DNA of 64,000 bases from Brasenia schreberi (GCA_036023115.1 JAYKKT010000091.1:30424501-30488500); one strand, 5' to 3'; shown: positions 33,515-45,296, counted from the stretch's first letter. The notes: generated by a model from the sequence alone, not told the origin. Numbers and translations are program-made.

Positions 33515-34357
33515 TCAGCAAGACTCCTTCGTGTGTCTCGATTTCCCATAATGTGTACAAGTGAGTTTATCTCTTTCTTTTGAGGAAACTGATGACCTGC
33601 CTCTGCCACGACCATAGCCTCTTCTACCACGAGAATATGAGGAGGTAGAGAAATTTCTCCCTACAAATGCAATTGTTTCTGAACTGGGCTTCATTTCTTT
33701 TTCTAGACGTTTCCTGTCCTCTTCTTTGAGCATAAGAGAGTAAACTGTACTAAGAGATGGAAGTTCTTCTCTGCTAAGTATATTATTCTTAACGGCTTCA
33801 TATTCAGGAGAAATACCCCACAAAAGATCAAAAACTTTTCGTTCTTCGAACTCTTCATTTCGTTCATAAGTGCACAGTTGACATTTGGTTTTGGAATAAA
33901 GCTGCAGTTCTTCCCATAAGCCTCGGAGTTCAGCATAATACTCACTAACTGATCATCCACCCTGTCTACATTTTCTGATTTTCTCTATGAGATCATATTT
34001 CTTGGCTATATTCTTTCTCTGAGCATATGCATCCTCAACAGCCAACCAAATATATTTGGCAGTTTCCAAAAACATAAATGTACTTTCAATTGAAGGTATC
34101 ATTGATTGTAGGAGCTAAGCACTAACAAGTGCATTTTCCCTATGCCATCTTGCATAAAGCGGATCTATTGGTTGTGGTTGAGGAATATCTCCCGTAGGGT
34201 AATCCCAACGCCCCCTGGCCATTACAGCAAGTTCAATGGATCTGGCCCATTGTAGATAATTCTTTCCATCCAACTTAGTATTGGTGATTTGGAAGACCTC
34301 CCCTTTGTCTCCTGGAAGATTGTCATTTGCTTCTATCATATTGTTTCTATCCATCAA
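33515..34357 (-). pseudogene. copia gag with damaged zinc knuckle
   Basis: The N-terminal Gag region starts near 34348 (MDRNNMIEANDNLPGDKGE) with the conserved LDGKNYLQWARSIELAV. A middle part is read in another frame, and the C-terminal part (33515-33823) has an RGRRGYGRGRGRSS stretch and the knuckle CTHYGKSRHTKESC. There the second cysteine of the C-x2-C pair is replaced by tyrosine. Frameshifts separate the parts. Confidence 0.82.
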
Positions 34358-34698
34358 TATTATAGGTTGCTGATAATCCCTTTTGTTTTTTTTTGTTTTT
34401 TTTTAGTGCAGGCGAACCACAACAAGGGTCTTGGGGATTGAGTTTTACCCTGTTATAGGTCTGACGTGGATGGATATTGATGTGAAATCAGTCACTTCTG
34501 TACTTCACAATTGATGTAAAACCAGAAGAACCAATTCCAGGTGGTAGTTTTCCTTAAATGAATCCATAGAAGTTAATTGACTGTTCAGTTTGCTGTCAGA
34601 CACAAGGGCAGACGTGATGTGGTCCTTTTTTTGAAAAAAAGAAAGGAATGATTGGATGACTTCTGTGGCTGTGGAATATTTACCTTGAGAGTGGGTCT

Positions 34699-34872
34699 GC
34701 GCGTATTGGGCCAGGATATAGCTTTCCTTGAATTTCTTTAATATTTCTTCACTTGACACTGAAGAACAGAGGTTGCTTCTGTGCTGCGCGTATTGGGCCA
34801 GGATATAGCTTTCCTGGAATTTCTTCAATATTTCTTCACTTGACGCTGAAGAACAGAGGTTGCTTCTGTGCT
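34699..34872 (-). repeat. 87-bp tandem duplication in the element leader
   Basis: Two 87-bp copies (34699-34785 and 34786-34872) differ by a few bases and lie between the primer site and gag. Both are open in one minus-strand frame (ESYILAQYAQ twice), since 87 is a multiple of three. Confidence 0.92.
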
Positions 34873-35045
34873 GCCCTCCTTTGAATCAGTAACAAACTTG
34901 TTTTCTTTATATGCCACGATTCCAAGTCAGACAATCACTACAAATCTGATCTTCTTCCACATAAACTTTGAATCCTTCTTCACGCACAAAAAACTTGATC
35001 TACTGATTGCCGTCTTCCAACAACATCGAGATAAATGCCAATACA

Positions 35046-35057
35046 GCTCTGATACCA
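35046..35057 (-). other. primer-binding site, initiator tRNA-Met type
   Basis: The minus strand reads TGGTATCAGAGC immediately next to the LTR. Confidence 0.92.
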
Positions 35058-35417
35058 TGTTACGTTTAATAAAAAATATTCAAGAGATGAATCAATACAG
35101 AAAAAAAGAGGAAACTGGGAATCGGCCCACACATGGCTGCCACCCTTACCTTTCTTTATTTCTCTTGCTTACATAACGTAATTGCAATTAGGGTTGCTTT
35201 ATACAGGTTTATAACTTGAAAGACTGACATGCCCTTAGCTAAACTCACTAATTACTAACTAAGTACGGTACCCCAAATTGGATCTATATCTGATCCAATT
35301 TGGTTCCCACGATTATATTGGCTGATCTATTACCTAAACTAATAGACCTACTAATCTAATGACTATTACAAACATACACAAATGATAAATATACATATCG
35401 ATTCATTCCTTTTAACA
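35058..35417 (-). repeat. 5' LTR, 360 bp
   Basis: Terminal TGTTA / TAACA ends, flanked on one side by the primer site and on the other by the CATCT target duplication. Confidence 0.92.
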
Positions 35418-35422
35418 CATCT

Positions 35423-36742
35423 TGCATAATAAGTTCAATGGACACTTAGTAAAGACAGAAGGATATTTTTTATAGAATTGAGGAATACATTTTGGCAAGA
35501 CCAAAATTCTTGGGACCTAGATCATTTCTGGTGGTTCTTTATTCATAGACGGACTCCCCAAAGGCCAAGATGGAGAAAACTTTCTGTATTCAATAAGAAA
35601 GCTCGCTTCAGGCAAGTAGGCTTCACTCTTTTGATGTCATATTGGCATCATTCTCAGGGTAAGTTGGATTTGTTAGGACCTAGAGGGACATGCAAAAGAA
35701 TGGAACTGATAGATGCAAATAATCAGAGATTGACAGGGATAAAATTGTTATTAAACCATGGAGAATTGACATTGTTACAAGTTTCAATAGGGTTTACAGA
35801 ACCATGTTTATGACAGTTGAAATGGAAGGAAACAATCAAAGATTTCTTCAAGAAATTCCTTGGAATTCACCGTCATTGGATTCCTAGAGAAGGTAACAAA
35901 CTTCTCCTGTTGTTAGCTTGAATAGGAACGACTGGCCTTTCGTTTCATTGGAACGACAACCCCCTTTATTGGAGTCTATCGCTGTGATGGTGATTTCCAC
36001 TTCTTATTTGATGGAGATTATTGGTTGAGAAACCCGACCTGCAGACTGCAAGTGGTTGAACAGTTTTCTTCTACACAGAAGATAAAGAATTGACTAGTTG
36101 CAGATATGGATAGGTTTTGTGTTGAGGCATGGCATCCTTGTTATTTGGTTCTTCATCAAAGAATCTTCTCGTGGGTCGTCTAAAAGTTTGGTTTTCCAAC
36201 AAGTCTTGATATTATCAATGAGTCAGCTGGTGGATCAGTTTTCTCGTTAAAAAGTGGATTTTAGAATGAACCTTAGTGCAACACGACAATTCTTGATCTC
36301 CTCTCAAGATCTTGGCAAACCTCTTGTGAGGTAGTTAACGGAACCCGGCTTGAAGACTCTTGCCGCTAAAGACGAGTCAAGGTGGTCTGGTTGTTGTCTG
36401 AGATAGTCACCCTCGTTAGAGCAGGAAGAACAGAAATAGCTGGTGGTGTATGCATTGTTGCCGTCCCCTAAAGGGGAGTCGAGGAGAGAACGAGTACGGG
36501 GTTGACAAATAGTAGAATCGGATGAGATTGAGAAGAAGATGAGAGATGAGTGGCGAGGTGGGAAAAGAGGAATATCAGGAAAATAAGAAAAGAATCGTTT
36601 TCTTCTTCATTACAAATAACCAAGGCCGGACGCCCCTCTATCTAAAAGCCATGAGATTTACCTCTAATTCTTATGGTAACTTTGGAATTCTTTTCAATTA
36701 AGATGCCAGCTAACATGGTCTCATTAATGAAACATTCGGTTT
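35423..36742. other. intergenic, origin unknown
   Basis: A 111-codon plus-strand frame (35478-35813) and neighbouring broken frames have protein-like composition (KKARFRQVGFTLLMSYWHHS), so this may be a decayed transposon coding region. I cannot name a family. Confidence 0.35.
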
Positions 36743-36856
36743 AGGTAGCTGAAGTCGGGCATTGATGCACCAAATCCCATCCCGAACTCCAATGTTAAGC
36801 ATGCTTAGACGGAACAGAAATAAGATGACCTCCTAGAAAGTCTTCGTGTTGCACCC
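36743..36856 (+). rRNA. 5S rRNA-derived sequence (pseudogene or 5S-bearing element)
   Basis: The segment aligns with nearly the whole 120-nt plant 5S rRNA: attgatgcaccaaatcccat, cgaactccaatgttaagcat, gcttagacgg, atgacctcctagaaagtc and ttcgtgttgcaccct. Several substitutions are present and the first 20 bases are poorly conserved. The A-box (aagcatgcttagac) and C-box (atgacctcctagaaagtc) parts of the internal promoter are both recognisable. It is a single copy with no tandem array, so it is not a functional 5S cluster. Cassandra-type TRIM retrotransposons carry 5S sequence in their LTRs and are an alternative source, but I did not find a matching second LTR. Confidence 0.85.
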
Positions 36857-36944
36857 TGTAACCAACCCCACCAGCATAGGTAAGGTAAGAACATTTTATA
36901 AACCAAAGGGTGCAGGCATCACCTAGGTAGGACCCATAGAATAG

Positions 36945-37165
36945 ACATGGTCGGTTTCAAACCAACCCAATGGTTTTAATAGAAACCAAATCGGAATTGA
37001 GATAGAACCGAAGATCACCCGGTTCAGTTCCCATTTCACCTCTCATGAAACTGGAACTGGCAGTTATGGTAAATTTTTTAATAATTTTACAAATTCCAAA
37101 TGGTTTCAGACTCAAATTGGAACTGCTCCACAACCGACAGTTCTAGAACTGTAACCAGAACCGGC
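36945..37165. repeat. GGTTCC-type dispersed repeat
   Basis: An inverted arrangement of ggttc and gaacc words (cccggttcagttccc, gaactggaactggcagttatgg, gtaaccagaaccgg) with a central AT-rich part. Its right end is ggccccgagtca. Confidence 0.5.
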
Positions 37166-37371
37166 CCCGAGTCATAGCCACAGCAATTTCTTGGAGAAAG
37201 AAAAGAATCCACTAGGCAATTTGATTTACGAAATGATATACCTTAGCTCATACAAGAAGCTATCTTTTGCATGCCCTGAAACCCAGCTACCACTCACTAT
37301 ACACAGATCATATTTCCCTTCATACATACACATGAATGAAACAAATTCTTTTGCAAATACGAATGACATAA

Positions 37372-40300
37372 CTATGTCCTCCTAGTATTTTTGAGATTAC
37401 GAACAGTCATTATAAGCTGTTGCCTCTCACCTTCTACCTCGGCAAACCTGAGACTTATCTCTGAGTACCTTTCTTGCATTTCCTTTAGTTCATCCTCCAT
37501 TGAACTGTTCTTCTGCTTCAGTTGCTCTATTTCAGTTTCTAGTCTCCTGGTGTCGTCCTCACCAGGAGTGCATTGGTAGCTGAACTTATGCTCATCCACT
37601 GGATCGACAGTGATGCTGCATATCCATTGAATAATAAATGTAATCTTGGTAAACAGAAGTTTGTCATTAGAATATTTTCATGCCAAATTTTCCAATTAGT
37701 ACTTCCCTTAGAAAGGTTTACCATCTTTGGGGTTATGAAAACAATGTCGTACCTTGTAGCCGATCTTTGTTCATTGTCAAGACCCGGTTTGTGTCTACCA
37801 ATGAAAGTTCCCTGAAAATGCCGCAACAAGAATCGTAACAAGAAAAGTTATCAGAAATACTTTAATGTGTGCAAACATGAATTTCCATTATATGGGAATT
37901 CAGAAACAATTGTCCTTAGTATGAAGATCCAAGTTGAAAACATAAACGTGGATCTGGAGTTAGTACAACCGATCCATCTTTTTCAAGAAAATATTGGGAA
38001 TATTAGCCCTCAACTAGAAATTACAAACAATAGATGAAAAGGTTTCACCGTCTTTTTTTTCTGCTCCTTAGATTTCTGCTACAGTTACAATTAGTAATTA
38101 CAACGCTCATGATCATCTTGAAAAATGAAGAAAATGTATTCAACTATAAATATCTGGTTCTGCTTTGTAAGTTTGTTGCCAGCAAGAAGCATTTGAATGA
38201 AGTCCATGATCGAATGCAGCCAGATTCTTGATAACAAGCTAGAGATGAAAAGGATAGAGTACAAATAGGGAAAAGAAAAGAAACAGTGAGGCAAGAACAC
38301 AAACCAGAATATACAGAGAAAGATCATATGACTTTAAAGCTTTGCAGATCCATGAATGTGATATTTACTTTAGAAAACCAACAAAGTACCAACTTAGATT
38401 AGAATATAGAATGTTCACTGACCTGTGTATTTCCATCAGAAGAGTTTGAGATACTGTATATTGGATCCATCAAAGTCTTTTCTAGTTCTTTAATCCTAGC
38501 ATGTAGCACTCTCTCCCGCTCCGCAAACTCATTTCTGGAGCTATGAAGTGTCGCTTCCGTCATCTTTACCTCTTCCTGTCAAACATCAGGACCATAGTCA
38601 ATGTGGGCCCAGTTTATGGAGACATGAACTTTGTATTTGTTTTCTCAATAGTAAAATACATGAAGTATCCCTTACCTCAAGAAGCTTGATTTTTTCTTGA
38701 AACTTCGCCACCTCCTTAATGGATTGGTAGGAAGCATTGGACTTGTTTCTTGGGCCAGCTTTTGCATTTCCTTCTAGTGCTTTGACTTTCTTCCCAATGA
38801 CATTAATTGCATCTTCCTTCTTCTTGAGGTCGCTTCTTAATTGGAACACCTGTTTTCTTAGATTCTCTTTCTCAAATTCATCCTCAGAGAAGGATTGCTT
38901 CAGTTCATTGTATTGAGTTGTTATCTTTAATATCTCGGACCTTAGAGTATCAACCAATGCTTCCTTTTCAAGCAGCAAATTCCTCATCTTAAGTAGTTCA
39001 TCCTGAGTTTGTCCAGTAAGAACTTGACCCTGAAGACCTTTTCTTTCAGCATTTTCTTTGTGAAACATGAGATCTTTCTGACATATTTTGGTTTTCATTT
39101 CTCCTAATTTCAGTAGAGCCTCTTCTTTTTCTTGGACCGATTGGAAAAGCTCAGTTTTTTCAGTTAAGAGAACTTGAATGTCTGCTTTAAGTGTGAGGAT
39201 CTCCAATGAGAGTGCTTCTTTCTGAGATTTGAGCTCCCCGGATAAAGATTCAACTTTTGACAGTAGTTGATTTAAGTTGTTTTCTTTTGAACCCAGCTGC
39301 TCTGAAAGTTTTGTCACTCGATGCTCATATTGATCTTTAACCAGTTGAAGCTCTTTGGCAGATTTATGCAGCAGCTGTTCTAGATGGCTGTTCTGGATAC
39401 GTAGGTTGCTAGATTCTGACATGGCTTGTGTAGCCAATTTTTCATTGGCATCAAAAGTAGCAAACATTTGCGCACAAAGGGTTTTGAGCTCTTCTTGCAG
39501 GCGTTCAGCTGTGTCAGCATTGTTTTGTCTAGTCTTTCTCAACAATTCTTCTGCTCTTATTGCTCTCTTTTCTTGCTCCACCTTAGTATGGGTTACCATC
39601 GCTAGTTCCACTTCGAATGCCTCTTCCTGCTTGGCAAATTCTCTCCCCAAGTCTTCAAGATGAGTTTCTAGGTGTGCTTTAGCGTTTGTTAATGCTGATA
39701 GTTCAGATTCAAATTCTTTTTCCCGCTCCGCAAGTTCTTTCTCCAAGTCCTCAAGATGACCTTCAAGGTCCATCTTGGCACGAGTTACTGCTGCCAGTTC
39801 AGATAACAATTCTTCTTCCTTCCTCCCAAGTTCTTTCTCCAAGTTCTGAACATGAGTTTCCATGTTCATTTTAGCAAGAGTTGCTGCAGTTAGTTCAGCT
39901 TTAAAAGCTTCTTCCTGCTTGGTAAGCGTGTTCTCCAAGTTCTCAACATGAGTTTCATGTTCCAGTTTGGCATGAGTTACTGCTGCTAATTCTGATTCAA
40001 ATGCTTTTTCCTGCTTGCTGAGTTCTTTCTCGAAGTCTTGGACTTGAGCTTCTAGGTCCATTTTGGCATGTGTAGCTGCTGCTAGTTCACTTTCAAATGC
40101 TTTTTTCTGCTTCGCGAGTTCTTTCTCCAAGTCCTGAACATGAGTTTCTAGGTCCAATTTGGCATGAGTCACCACAGCTAGTTCACTTTCAAATGTTTTT
40201 TCCTGCTTGGCGAGTTCTTTCTCCAAGTCCTGGACATGAGTTTCTAGGTTCATTTTGGCACGAGATGCAGATGCTAGTTCACATTCAAATGCTTCTTCCT

Positions 40301-43300
40301 GCTTGGCAAGTTCTTTCTCCAAGTTCTCCACATGAGTTTCCAGGTCACCAATAAGTGGTAATGACATGGAGGATTCATATTGCCTTTTTAGTTCCTCTTG
40401 TATCTCACCTTGTTCAAGCTTAAAACCCATGTCATGGTTTTCCTGCTTCAGAATCTCATAATCAAGAGCAAGCTGTTCCATTTGCATCTCCATGTTGTCA
40501 TGATCCTTTTTGCATTTATCCAACTCCTCCTGTAACTCTAAAATCTTCTGCTCAATGGAAGATCTGTTATCTGCACCAGCATTCTTATTAATTAATAACT
40601 CCAATTCAAGTTGCTCTTGATCTCCTTCCTCATGCTTAGTGGCATTCAGCCCTTGGTAGCTTTGAACTTGATGTTTCAGAAGATTGTCTGCTGTTTTCAA
40701 TAGCTTTTCGTGGTTTCCATCTGATTGGGATGCCTCCCTGTATTTTTGTTCTAACAGTGCCTCTAGATCATGTATAGCAAGAATCAATTCAGAATTTGCC
40801 TCTTGGGTTTTCTGTAGTTGCAAGCGGAGATTGGCATTTAGGTCTTTCTCATAACTAAGTTCCTCTTTTACTTCTGCTAGAATCTGGAAGAAATGATTGT
40901 TGTTGTAATTTGAATGGTTCACAAATTTGGTGCCGTCATTGTCCATTGAGGCCATGTGTTGCTCGCACTCCTGTCTAAGTGCATCTCGCTCTTCCTTCAA
41001 GCTGCATATTTCTTTTGAAAATTCCTGCACCTTTTTGCTTTCCTTTACAATTTGCTTTCGTAGTGTCTGAACTTCAATATCTGATAGCTCTATCTGCCTT
41101 TCCATAGTAGCAATTTCTTTTTTGAGTTTTTGAACAGTAATTTCTGTGGCTAGTAACTTCTCATTCAGCTCAGTCTCTTTGGGGTTGCCTGTTTGGTTTT
41201 CTCTGCTTGCATTTGGAGTTGAACCGAGAGGCCACTCTGTATTTGAATCTTCAAAATCTCTGTGGCCTCTCATGGTAATGTGCCCATTGACCAGAAGCTG
41301 TGGGGATTTCGCTTGGCTGCTAAGAGGTGATAGAAAGCTCATGACATCCTTATGGATGTTACTTTCGAATTTGTATTCATGAGGAAAATCATTTCCGGAA
41401 CTGCTATCTGAACTTGATGTTGCCGAAATAGCATCAGAACTTCCAAAGCGTTTGAGGTTGCTATCATATTCAGCTGTACGAGGCACAGTATTTATCATGG
41501 ATGGATGGAACTGTATTGTTCCATTATCTGCTGAGTTATCCTGAGAAACATTCAGAAGATATATGTTAGTTGGTGAATGTAAGCATCATGATAGAGACAA
41601 AGCAGTCTGTAGTTTCAGTACAATGGCATTTAGATCTGTATTTCTGCGGTTCTAATGTTGAAGAAGTTCCATGGCATCACACTATTTAATCAGCTAAAAT
41701 ACTTCACTTTTTCAGATTGTTGTTTATAGTTTTTTCTGTTTCCTAATGACAGTAACTCTTAGTGACCTCATAGCTACAGAAAAATGCGTATACATGTGCT
41801 TTTCAACGTTTGTGCTTGTGTATGTCTGTCTCTCACCCATGAATGTTTGTCTGCTGTGCATAACATATCCATCAATCCCACAGTCTAACCTTCAAAACTT
41901 GCCACAGATTTTTCTCTGTATATGTTTATTGAGACAAATGGAAATATCTCATCAATTTATCTTTTTAAGGAATAAGTAATATCTTTGGCAAACTCCTTTT
42001 TCTTGTTCTTTGCTTTCCTCAGTTAACTCTCTATTGTGTACAACAAAGAATGGACCGATAAGGATTTGGCTTTATCTTAGTGAATAACAACACACATTAC
42101 TGGACTTCCCTTGCTCTGCTGTTCTTCTTATAAGAAAGAGGATATGTACGAGATAGATCCTAGGATGTAAATTTGCAATGTGAATTAAAAGCCAACCTTG
42201 ATTGCTGGCAGCCAATCCCATCTAGTATGGGAAAAGGCTTGGTTGTTGTTGTTGTTGTATTTAGCTTGTGGCGATTTGGAGATCTAATTTTCTTTTCCGG
42301 GTTTATGGCATATAGACATTCCCAGAAACACAATAGATGCAGTAACTATAAATAGGTTACGTATATTACTGGTAATGCTTCAAGAGAATGTAAATGACAT
42401 ATCAACTGATCTCTAGAATATAATAAGATTGAAAGCAGATTACATGTAACGACAACACGTGATGTAAGTGTGTAAGTTCTCAGATTTCTGGTAATAGAAA
42501 CCTCTGGTCCCAAGAATGACCTCTCAAACTCTTTATGTTAACTCTCTGGCCTTGTGCAGTGAGAAGTTATTGGAATTCACACTACCGTAGAACTTTTGTT
42601 ACATTTCTATACTTTGGTTTTCTCTGTCATGAAGTAAGCACTGTGGCAAGTCATTGGAACTCATTCTTCGTAGAATTCTGATTATGTTTAGCCACTCGTT
42701 GGGGAATCCTCGCATGAAGTACCCCTTTGTTGTCAAAATTCTGATTCTGAGAGCAACACCATTTGTTGATGCTTGTTGGACTTGTTTTATGGAAACCATT
42801 TCATCTATTTTTCATTCTTGCTGATGTTATGAAGACTTTACACGTGAGTCCCCTTTGTTTTAGATACAATAATTACTACATAGAACAATGAAGTTCAGAC
42901 AAGAGAAGTACCCAACCTGATTAAAGAAAGGCTGTTAAATCTTTTTTTAAGGTTGAAAGTATGTATTTTGATTGTGAATGGAAGTTCTCTTAAGCTATAC
43001 TTTTATGACATTGTAAGTTCATAACTTGATACACAACGCATCAAGAAAGAGAAATTGAGAAATGCCTGATGTGTCCTATCTTTAAAGACCTCCAGCAGTA
43101 ACCTGCTGGCAGAAAGTCAGACACATTCAGCATGAAATCTATCCAAATCTGACAATAGAATTGTTCGGATGTGGAATAAGGGTCCTAAGCAGAAGATCCT
43201 GTGGAGAACATGGAGGTCGTCCTCTAGTTAGATGAATAAGGCTCAATACCGTACAAGTAACCCTTGGTATTCAAAAAGGCAAGGGAAAAACCTGAAAATG

Positions 43301-44718
43301 TTCTAAAATAAGTTGTATTTCCTGATGAGAGACCATTTAGATTCACCAGTTTGCGCTCAGACAATGATCAACGGTGTCCCTTGTCCTGAATCTTGCAAGT
43401 TAAAGTTGCAATAATCTTTTCATACCTCATTAAAAGTAGGTTTTCTCGGCTACATTAAAACTAAAATGGCTAATAGGAGAAATAAAAATAACTACAGAAC
43501 GATGAAAAGCATACTTTACTAGCATAGCCGTTTGGGCTGCATGAACTCATAGAGCTCCCATTGGGGTCAAAATCGGTCATGTGGCTCCTGAGGCTGTTGC
43601 TATGTGGGTTTCTCGTTGCAGCACTTCTCTCATCCTCTCTAAGAATGGGATTTCAATGGAAATACAAGACAATAATCAGATCTGTCCTCTTGAGGAATAT
43701 CTACGTGTGAATCAAGTTCAGAGGAATTTCCAGTACCTGGAGTCTCCATCAGCATGCAGCCTTTGGACTGTCACCTGCACGAGCATTGTCACAAAAGCAA
43801 AAGTTTAACTAAGACAGAATAATTCAAAACCAGTTAACTAAGAGTGATTAATCTACACTTTCATCATAGGCAATCATCCATCTGAAGAGGTATTGAAGAA
43901 ATTACACAAGTTTCTCCAAGTATTTCCAAGAAACAGATCAGCAAACCCCATCAGAATAGTGCTGCATTGGATTAGAAAGTGTGGATCTCGTTCAATCTGT
44001 GGATTTAGGCTGTGTGGAATCACTTACATGCAAAATTGTGGAGATGGAACTTCCAATTGGGAGTGAGACGGAGCAAGGTTTGATGGCGTCTGCATACTCG
44101 GCAAAATCAATGGATGTTTGCCCAAGAAACCCGCCCTTATTCGAACCCTGGTCAAATGCAGACAACCCATCACCACATATAGTAAAATTGGTGAAACGAA
44201 AACAGCAGTGAGAAGCTTGCTTACGTTAGACACCACAAATTGGTAAACTTTCTCTTCGAATTTTCCGGTTTTCGCATCTCGAACTAATTTTACAGTCTCG
44301 TAGATCGGATTTTCCCATTTGCACACGCCATTGCGAACCTGAATCTTCTCTGTTTTTGCAACAGGCTTCCCAGTTTCTGAGGGAATAACAACCACCAACA
44401 AACTATCCCATCCTATTTGAGGAACCTGTAAATTTTTTAATTTTTAAATCAAAGCATCACAAACAAATAAATCATGAATTTAGTTAATCGGCATGGAGAA
44501 ACAGATGGATTTGAACAATGCACCAACGAAGTGTTTGAAGGAAATTGCCAGTTTGGTTGAATAAAACAAATAACCAGGAAAAGGATAAGAGAAAGAAGAA
44601 TTTCAAATCTGATCAATGTGATCTCTGGGTTGAGAGTTACCTGAGTTGCCTGAAGCTGAACTCTGAAGACAGACTTGATCTTGTTTTTGTCACTCCTCCA
44701 TTTGGCTCCCCTGAACAT
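37372..44718 (-). CDS. NT-C2 domain and long coiled-coil protein ('myosin heavy chain-related'), 9 exons, 1,293 residues
   Basis: Coding exons, minus strand: 44718-44641, 44425-44225, 44147-44028, 43774-43737, 43638-43515, 41540-38676, 38575-38423, 37811-37753, 37615-37372. All have GT-AG borders and all phases agree. The start MFRGAKWRSDKNKIK and the segments WDSLLVVVIPSETGKPVAK and GFLGQTSIDFAEYADAIKP form the NT-C2 (EEIG1/EHBP1-type) domain, residues 1-145, which in this family is thought to bind membranes or proteins. Residues about 180-1290 are almost entirely coiled coil, with eight 32-residue repeats at 587-842. The end (EISLRFAEVEGERQQLIMTV) is the family's conserved C-terminus. Arabidopsis relatives are about 1,000 residues and called myosin heavy chain-related, but there is no motor domain. 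The likely role is a cytoplasmic membrane-linked scaffold. Intron 5 (41541-43514) is by far the longest. Confidence 0.93.
39576..40343 (-). repeat. eight in-frame 96-bp (32-residue) repeats in the coiled coil
   Basis: Eight consecutive units of exactly 32 residues each begin LETHV- or a variant, then -LEKELAKQE-AFESELA- and end AKxx. They occupy residues 587-842. No indel breaks the 96-bp register. Units differ by several residues each, so the amplification is not very recent or has been followed by selection. Confidence 0.95.
41541..43514 (-). other. intron 5 of the coiled-coil gene, 1,974 bp
   Basis: Bounded by AGTAAA|GTATGC and TTCTCAG|GATAAC on the minus strand. It contains an antisense RTE 3' tail at about 42189-42258 and otherwise unremarkable AT-rich sequence. 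Confidence 0.85.
42189..42258 (+). mobile_element. RTE 3'-terminal fragment, about 70 bp
   Basis: ccaatcccatctagtatgg followed by gaaaaggcttgg and five ttg units matches the 3' end of the RTE copy at 63608-63652. Only the extreme 3' end was inserted, inside intron 5 and antisense to the gene. Confidence 0.82.
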
Positions 44719-44761
44719 CTTCCTCTCACTCTTCAATGCAGCCCTTCTCCGGGGGGGGCGG

Positions 44762-44908
44762 TCATCGATCTGGCCGGAAAATCATCACCTTCCTTATCAC
44801 CCGCCACAGCTGCCAATTCTTCGCCTCTTCAACTGCCATCTTCTTCCCTCACTAAAAGCAAGCAGAAATCAAGCTGCCCTCAAACAGAAATGCAATTCTC
44901 TTCACCAT
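44762..44908 (-). promoter_or_regulatory. two upstream ORFs in the leader of the coiled-coil gene
   Basis: On the minus strand ATG at 44908 opens an 18-codon frame ending at 44852, and ATG at 44839 opens a 25-codon frame ending at 44762. Both are before the main ATG at 44718. They matter only if transcription starts upstream of 44910, which the sequence does not show. Confidence 0.4.
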
Positions 44909-45296
44909 ATCAAGACGAGTCTGAACTCTTGCAAATGAGAGTCTCTGTCTTCTCTGCCGCCGGAGACTGACTCGTCGGCAAGATCATACAAATGAATCCC
45001 AATAGGCCAGGAGGACAAATTTGAAAATCTGTGGAATAAAAGCGACCGTAGGATCTGCGTGCTTGCTCCTTCCCTGCGGCAATCAGACTGTTCTTACCGA
45101 GAAAATTAAATGAGATGCCAAACCACTGCCATTATATTTAGAAAATTATATTACCTATAAGGCTATAACAATAATAATAGAAAAAACCAAAAAAAAAAGG
45201 AGAGAGGAAGGGTTAAAAGGCTGGTGCAGAAAGTGGGAAAGCGTACCGTCCCTTTTCGTAAAGTCCATAACGATAAGAAGGACGAAAGTGAGAAAG

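Larger units (their letters stand above)
30592..35422 (-). mobile_element. Ty1/copia retrotransposon with one full and one truncated LTR
   Basis: The element lies on the minus strand between two copies of the target duplication CATCT (30592-30596 and 35418-35422). The 5' LTR is 35058-35417 (360 bp) with the tRNA-Met primer site next to it at 35046-35057. The coding remnants follow in copia order: gag, protease, a deleted integrase region, reverse transcriptase, RNase H. At the other end only 108 bp of the 3' LTR remain (30597-30704), joined directly to the RNase H frame. The polypurine tract and most of the 3' LTR are gone, and the frames are broken, so the copy is dead. Confidence 0.92.

Noticed and set aside
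39355..40354. Plus-strand open frames opposite the coiled-coil exon
   Set aside because: They are antisense shadows of the 96-bp repeats; the minus-strand exon has agreeing splice phases and family motifs.
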